DNA from: JBQTII01 sp052387905
Lineage (GTDB): Bacteria; Actinomycetota; Actinomycetes; Sporichthyales; Sporichthyaceae
NCBI GenBank assembly: GCA_052387905.1
Contig: JBQTIR010000016.1
Coordinates: 62,001-126,000 of the forward strand
Reading direction: 5' to 3'
Length of the DNA: 64,000 bases
Under the pieces are notes generated by a model. The model saw nothing but the letters and a program-made list of their open reading frames with translations. It was not told the origin of the DNA and made no database searches. This document shows positions 61,434 through 64,000 of the stretch, piece by piece (the first letter of the stretch is position 1; each line of letters starts with the position of its first letter). Position numbers and translations under genes: made by a program.

Positions 61434-62174
61434 ATGACGGTCGTCGTGGCACGCACCGGTGACGTGGTCACGGTGACCCTGGACGACCCGGCGACCCGCA
61501 ACGCCATCTCGGCCGCCACCCTGCTCGAGTTCATCGGCGCGCTCGCCGACATCGACGCCGACCATTCGGTGCGGGCCGTGGTGCTGACCGGGGCCGGCGA
61601 GCACTTCTGCGGAGGGGCCGATCTCTCCACGATCCCGGACATTCATCCGTTCCTCATGATGGACCGCGGGCAGCCGGTGGCGCTCGCGTTGCACCGCCTG
61701 CGTGTACCGACCATCGCCCGCGTTGACGGCGTCGCCGTCGGGATGGGCATGAGTCTGGCCATCGGGTGCGACCTGATCGTCGCGTCGGACCGGGCCCGGT
61801 TCTCGACGATGTTCACCCGGCGTGGGATCTCCCCGGACTGCGGGATGACGTGGCTGCTGCCACGGCTGGTCGGGATGCACCGGGCGAAGGAACTAGCGCT
61901 GCTCGCCGAGATGATTCCGGCGGCGGAGGCGGCGGCGATGGGGTTGGTCAACCGGGTCGTCCCGGCCGACGAGCTCGACTTGGTGGTCGCCGCGTGGACC
62001 GAGCGGCTGGTGTCCGGTCCAGGGATCGCGCTCGCCCAGACCAAACGTCTCCTCGATGCCTCGACCGCCAGCTCGCTGGCGCAAGCCCTGGACGCCGAAT
62101 CCGCCGCCCAGGCGATCAACCTGATGGGGTTAGGGCCCCACGAGCTGCGCTCCTCCGCGCGGAACGGACCCTGA
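61434..62174 (+). CDS. Enoyl-CoA hydratase/isomerase family protein
   Basis: 246 residues. ATRNAISAATLLEFIGAL, HFCGGADLSTIPDI (oxyanion hole), VDGVAVGMGMSLAIGCDLIV and ISPDCGMTWLLPRL, with Asp where hydratases have the second Glu. Start ATG 61434 lies close to the predicted promoter, so the leader would be very short. Followed by a nitronate monooxygenase-like gene with no gap (1 base). Confidence 0.88.
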   Translation: MTVVVARTGDVVTVTLDDPATRNAISAATLLEFIGALADIDADHSVRAVVLTGAGEHFCGGADLSTIPDIHPFLMMDRGQPVALALHRLRVPTIARVDGVAVGMGMSLAIGCDLIVASDRARFSTMFTRRGISPDCGMTWLLPRLVGMHRAKELALLAEMIPAAEAAAMGLVNRVVPADELDLVVAAWTERLVSGPGIALAQTKRLLDASTASSLAQALDAESAAQAINLMGLGPHELRSSARNGP

Positions 62175-62175
62175 G

Positions 62176-63147
62176 ATGGCGCTGCGCACCCGATTCACCG
62201 AACTCTTCGGCGTTCAGCATCCCGTGGTGTGCGGGGGGATGACGCGGGTCGGCGATCCCACTCTGACCGCAGCGGTCGCGCAGGCTGGGGCGCTCGCCTT
62301 CATGCCGGCGCACAACTCCGCGACGCCGGAGGATCTGGTCAAGGACATCGCGCGCGTGCGCGATCTGACCGACCAACCTTTCGGGGTGAACTTCACGATC
62401 TTGCCTGCGCGCAAGCCGCCGCCGTGGGAGGAGTACATGGCGGCGACGGTCGCCAGCGCAGTCACGGCGGTGGAAACCGCCGGGGCGAACCCCGAGCCCT
62501 TCCTGCCGTTGTTCCAGGGGGCCGGGGTCAAGGTTCTGCACAAGTGCACCAGCGTGCGCCATGCCCTCAAGGCCGAGCGCATCGGCGTGGACGCGGTAAG
62601 CATCGACGGTTTCGAGGCCGCCGGGCACCCCGGCGAGGACGACGTCCCCGGGCTGGTGCTGATCCCTGCGCTGGCGGACAAGATCACGATCCCGTTCATC
62701 GCTTCCGGCGGTTTCGCCGACGGGCGGGGCCTGCTCGCGGCCCTCACCCTCGGTGCCCAGGGCATCAGCATGGGCACTCGTTTCATGTGCACCGTTGAGG
62801 CACCCATCCACGACAACGTGAAGAACGCGATCGTGGCCAACGACGAGCGCAGCACCAACCTGATCTTTCGTCAGTTGCGCAACACGGGTCGTTACGCGAA
62901 GAACGGCGTGACCGACGAGATCGTGCGTATCCTCGGCGAGGGTGGAACCTTCGAGGACGTCGCCGGCCTCGCCTCCGGTGAGCGGGGCGCGCTGGTACTT
63001 CAGACCGGTGACCTGGAGGCGGGCGTGTGGTGTGCCGGTCAGACCCAGGGGCTGATCCGGGATATCCCGACCGTCGCCGAGGTCGTCACCCGGATCGTGG
63101 CGGAGGCGGAAGCCGGGCTCGAGCGACTCACCGCACTGCGCGGCTGA
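62176..63147 (+). CDS. Nitronate monooxygenase family FMN enzyme
   Basis: 323-residue TIM-barrel flavoprotein. N-terminal VVCGGMTRVGDPTLTAAVAQ and AGALAFMPA, the SIDGFEAAGHPGED motif with the active His, and the phosphate-binding FIASGGFADGRGLLAALTLG followed by AQGISMGTRF. The family includes nitronate monooxygenases and enoyl-reductase-like enzymes; in catabolic operons the true substrate is often unknown. Start ATG 62176 follows the previous stop by one base. Confidence 0.9.
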   Translation: MALRTRFTELFGVQHPVVCGGMTRVGDPTLTAAVAQAGALAFMPAHNSATPEDLVKDIARVRDLTDQPFGVNFTILPARKPPPWEEYMAATVASAVTAVETAGANPEPFLPLFQGAGVKVLHKCTSVRHALKAERIGVDAVSIDGFEAAGHPGEDDVPGLVLIPALADKITIPFIASGGFADGRGLLAALTLGAQGISMGTRFMCTVEAPIHDNVKNAIVANDERSTNLIFRQLRNTGRYAKNGVTDEIVRILGEGGTFEDVAGLASGERGALVLQTGDLEAGVWCAGQTQGLIRDIPTVAEVVTRIVAEAEAGLERLTALRG

Positions 63148-63160
63148 GCGCGGCACGCCG

Positions 63161-63766
63161 ATGGCCCGCGGACGTGGCGCCTTCGCGGGCAGTCCGCAGG
63201 AGGCCACCCGAGCGCTGCTGCGCGCAGCCGAGGAATGCTTCACCGAGTACGGCGTGCGGCGCACCACGATGGACGACGTCGCCCGCCGGGCCGGGGTCTC
63301 CCGCCCGACGGTCTACCGCTACTTCACCGACCGGGACGCACTCGTGCTGGCAGTGATCGCCCGGCGAACCCGCGCCTTCAGCGGGCCGGCGCGCGAGTTC
63401 ATCTGTGCCCAGCCGACCTTCGCCGCCAAGGTCGTCGAGGGCGTCACTTTCGTCATTGAGGCCGGTCGGGCTGATCCGCTCACCCACGCGCTGCTGCGCC
63501 CGGACTCGCCCGGGTCCGGCCGCGAGGTCATCACCGCCTCACAGCTCTCTCGCGAGATCGCCGCCGAGGTCTGGGCTCCGATCCTCACCGAGGCCCAGCG
63601 CGGGGGCGCGATGCGCGCCGACCTCGACATCGACGAGGTGTGCGCCTGGATCGCGGCGGTGGAGTTGCTCATCGTGGGATGGGAGGAGGTCTACGGACTG
63701 CCCGCCGACGGAGTGCGCGGGTTGGTCGAACGCTTCGTCCTGCCGGGCCTGCTCCCTATTACGTAA
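63161..63766 (+). CDS. TetR family regulator
   Basis: 201 residues. HTH RRTTMDDVARRAGVSRPTVY followed by RYFTDRDALV. It follows the nitronate monooxygenase by 13 bases and precedes another thiolase gene. It probably controls the 61434-63147 genes or the next operon. Confidence 0.9.
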   Translation: MARGRGAFAGSPQEATRALLRAAEECFTEYGVRRTTMDDVARRAGVSRPTVYRYFTDRDALVLAVIARRTRAFSGPAREFICAQPTFAAKVVEGVTFVIEAGRADPLTHALLRPDSPGSGREVITASQLSREIAAEVWAPILTEAQRGGAMRADLDIDEVCAWIAAVELLIVGWEEVYGLPADGVRGLVERFVLPGLLPIT

Positions 63767-63779
63767 CAAATCGCGTAAC
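63763..63779. repeat. Direct repeat of GTAAC in a probable promoter
   Basis: GTAAC at 63763-63767 and 63775-63779, 12 bases apart, spanning the TetR stop and lying 37 bases upstream of the thiolase-family start. Small and of low information content. Confidence 0.25.
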
Positions 63780-63816
63780 TTGTCTCACGATCGACGGTGG
63801 GCAGTGGGAGGCAGCG

Positions 63817-64000
63817 GTGCGTGAGGTCTGGATCGTCGGCAGCCATTCGACGAGCTTCGGCAAGAAGCCCGAGACCTCGTTCAAGGACCTGACCCGCGAG
63901 ACCTACACCGGGGTACTGGCCGATGTCGGTCTCGAACGTGGCGACGGCCTGGACTTCATCTACTACGGCAACTGTGCGATGCACGGGGTCAAGCAGGGCA
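63817..64000 (+). CDS. Thiolase-superfamily protein, 3' end outside the window
   Basis: First 61 residues of an open frame starting at GTG 63817 with GGGAGG 5 bases upstream. The sequence REVWIVGSHSTSFGKKPETS with FKDLTRETYTGVLADVGLER resembles the N-terminus of SCP-x/lipid-transfer-type thiolases, and FIYYGNCAMHGVKQG fits the region before the nucleophile. The catalytic cysteine would be past the window edge. Confidence 0.78.
   Translation, partial: MREVWIVGSHSTSFGKKPETSFKDLTRETYTGVLADVGLERGDGLDFIYYGNCAMHGVKQG

Noticed and set aside
63763..63779. GTAAC direct repeat as a strong operator candidate
   Set aside because: Too short and partly inside the TetR stop codon; no symmetry and no second copy elsewhere. 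Listed only as a weak repeat.

Overview
The window is high-GC DNA with dense, mostly translationally coupled operons (many ATGA/GTGA stop-start overlaps), frequent GTG starts and GGAGG-type ribosome binding sites. It carries a complete menA/E/B/C/D set, a ResB/CcsB-type cytochrome c maturation operon, vapBC and many paralogous CoA-ester enzymes. This fits a free-living actinomycete with a large lipid, steroid or terpenoid catabolic gene set. The genus cannot be fixed from the sequence alone.

Layout. 1-4975: 3' end of hemL, a histidine phosphatase, ccdA, resB and ccsB (tetrapyrrole and cytochrome c assembly). 5102-7672: small membrane proteins, including two single-span proteins with low-complexity tails. 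7676-13613: menaquinone genes menA, menE, menB (minus strand) and menC, menD (plus strand), with palindromic repeats between them. 13666-22023: ABC locus A, a LIV-type importer (livF, livG, a fused LivH-LivM permease, a lipoprotein) plus a secreted C-terminally anchored protein, two small two-helix membrane proteins and a TetR regulator. 21992-26986: an HpaB/AbfD-like flavoprotein, a P450, a MaoC hydratase, an enoyl-CoA hydratase and an SDR. 27094-28249: a vapBC pair and a cupredoxin lipoprotein. 28396-32987: an operon with a Cys-less HMG-CoA-synthase-like/DUF35 fusion, a thiolase and a two-subunit Rieske oxygenase. 33088-36440: SRPBCC protein, flavin monooxygenase and second P450. 36578-44749: ABC locus B, one long minus-strand operon with a second copy of the same accessory surface protein and small membrane protein. 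44923-63147: scattered beta-oxidation genes (acyl-CoA dehydrogenases, thiolase, enoyl-CoA hydratases, acyl-CoA ligase, thioesterase), FAD oxidoreductases, TetR regulators, an AAA/DUF4143 ATPase, a secreted hydrolase and a frameshifted AraC-type regulator. 63161-64000: a TetR gene and the start of another thiolase-family gene.

How it fits together. Two observations link the accessory genes. First, an inverted repeat of the form GGACA-N3-TGTCC lies 19 or 41-44 bases upstream of six catabolic or transport start codons, and one copy lies almost midway between a TetR gene and a thiolase. This suggests one TetR-controlled catabolic regulon that also covers ABC locus A. Second, both LIV-type ABC loci carry the same pair of uncharacterised partners: a secreted, C-terminally membrane-anchored protein and a small two-helix protein with a Q-L-P-Y signature. 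The most interesting hypothesis here is an ABC uptake system with a dedicated cell-surface module, feeding a P450/Rieske/beta-oxidation pathway for a hydrophobic, possibly steroid- or terpenoid-like, substrate. The substrate is inference.
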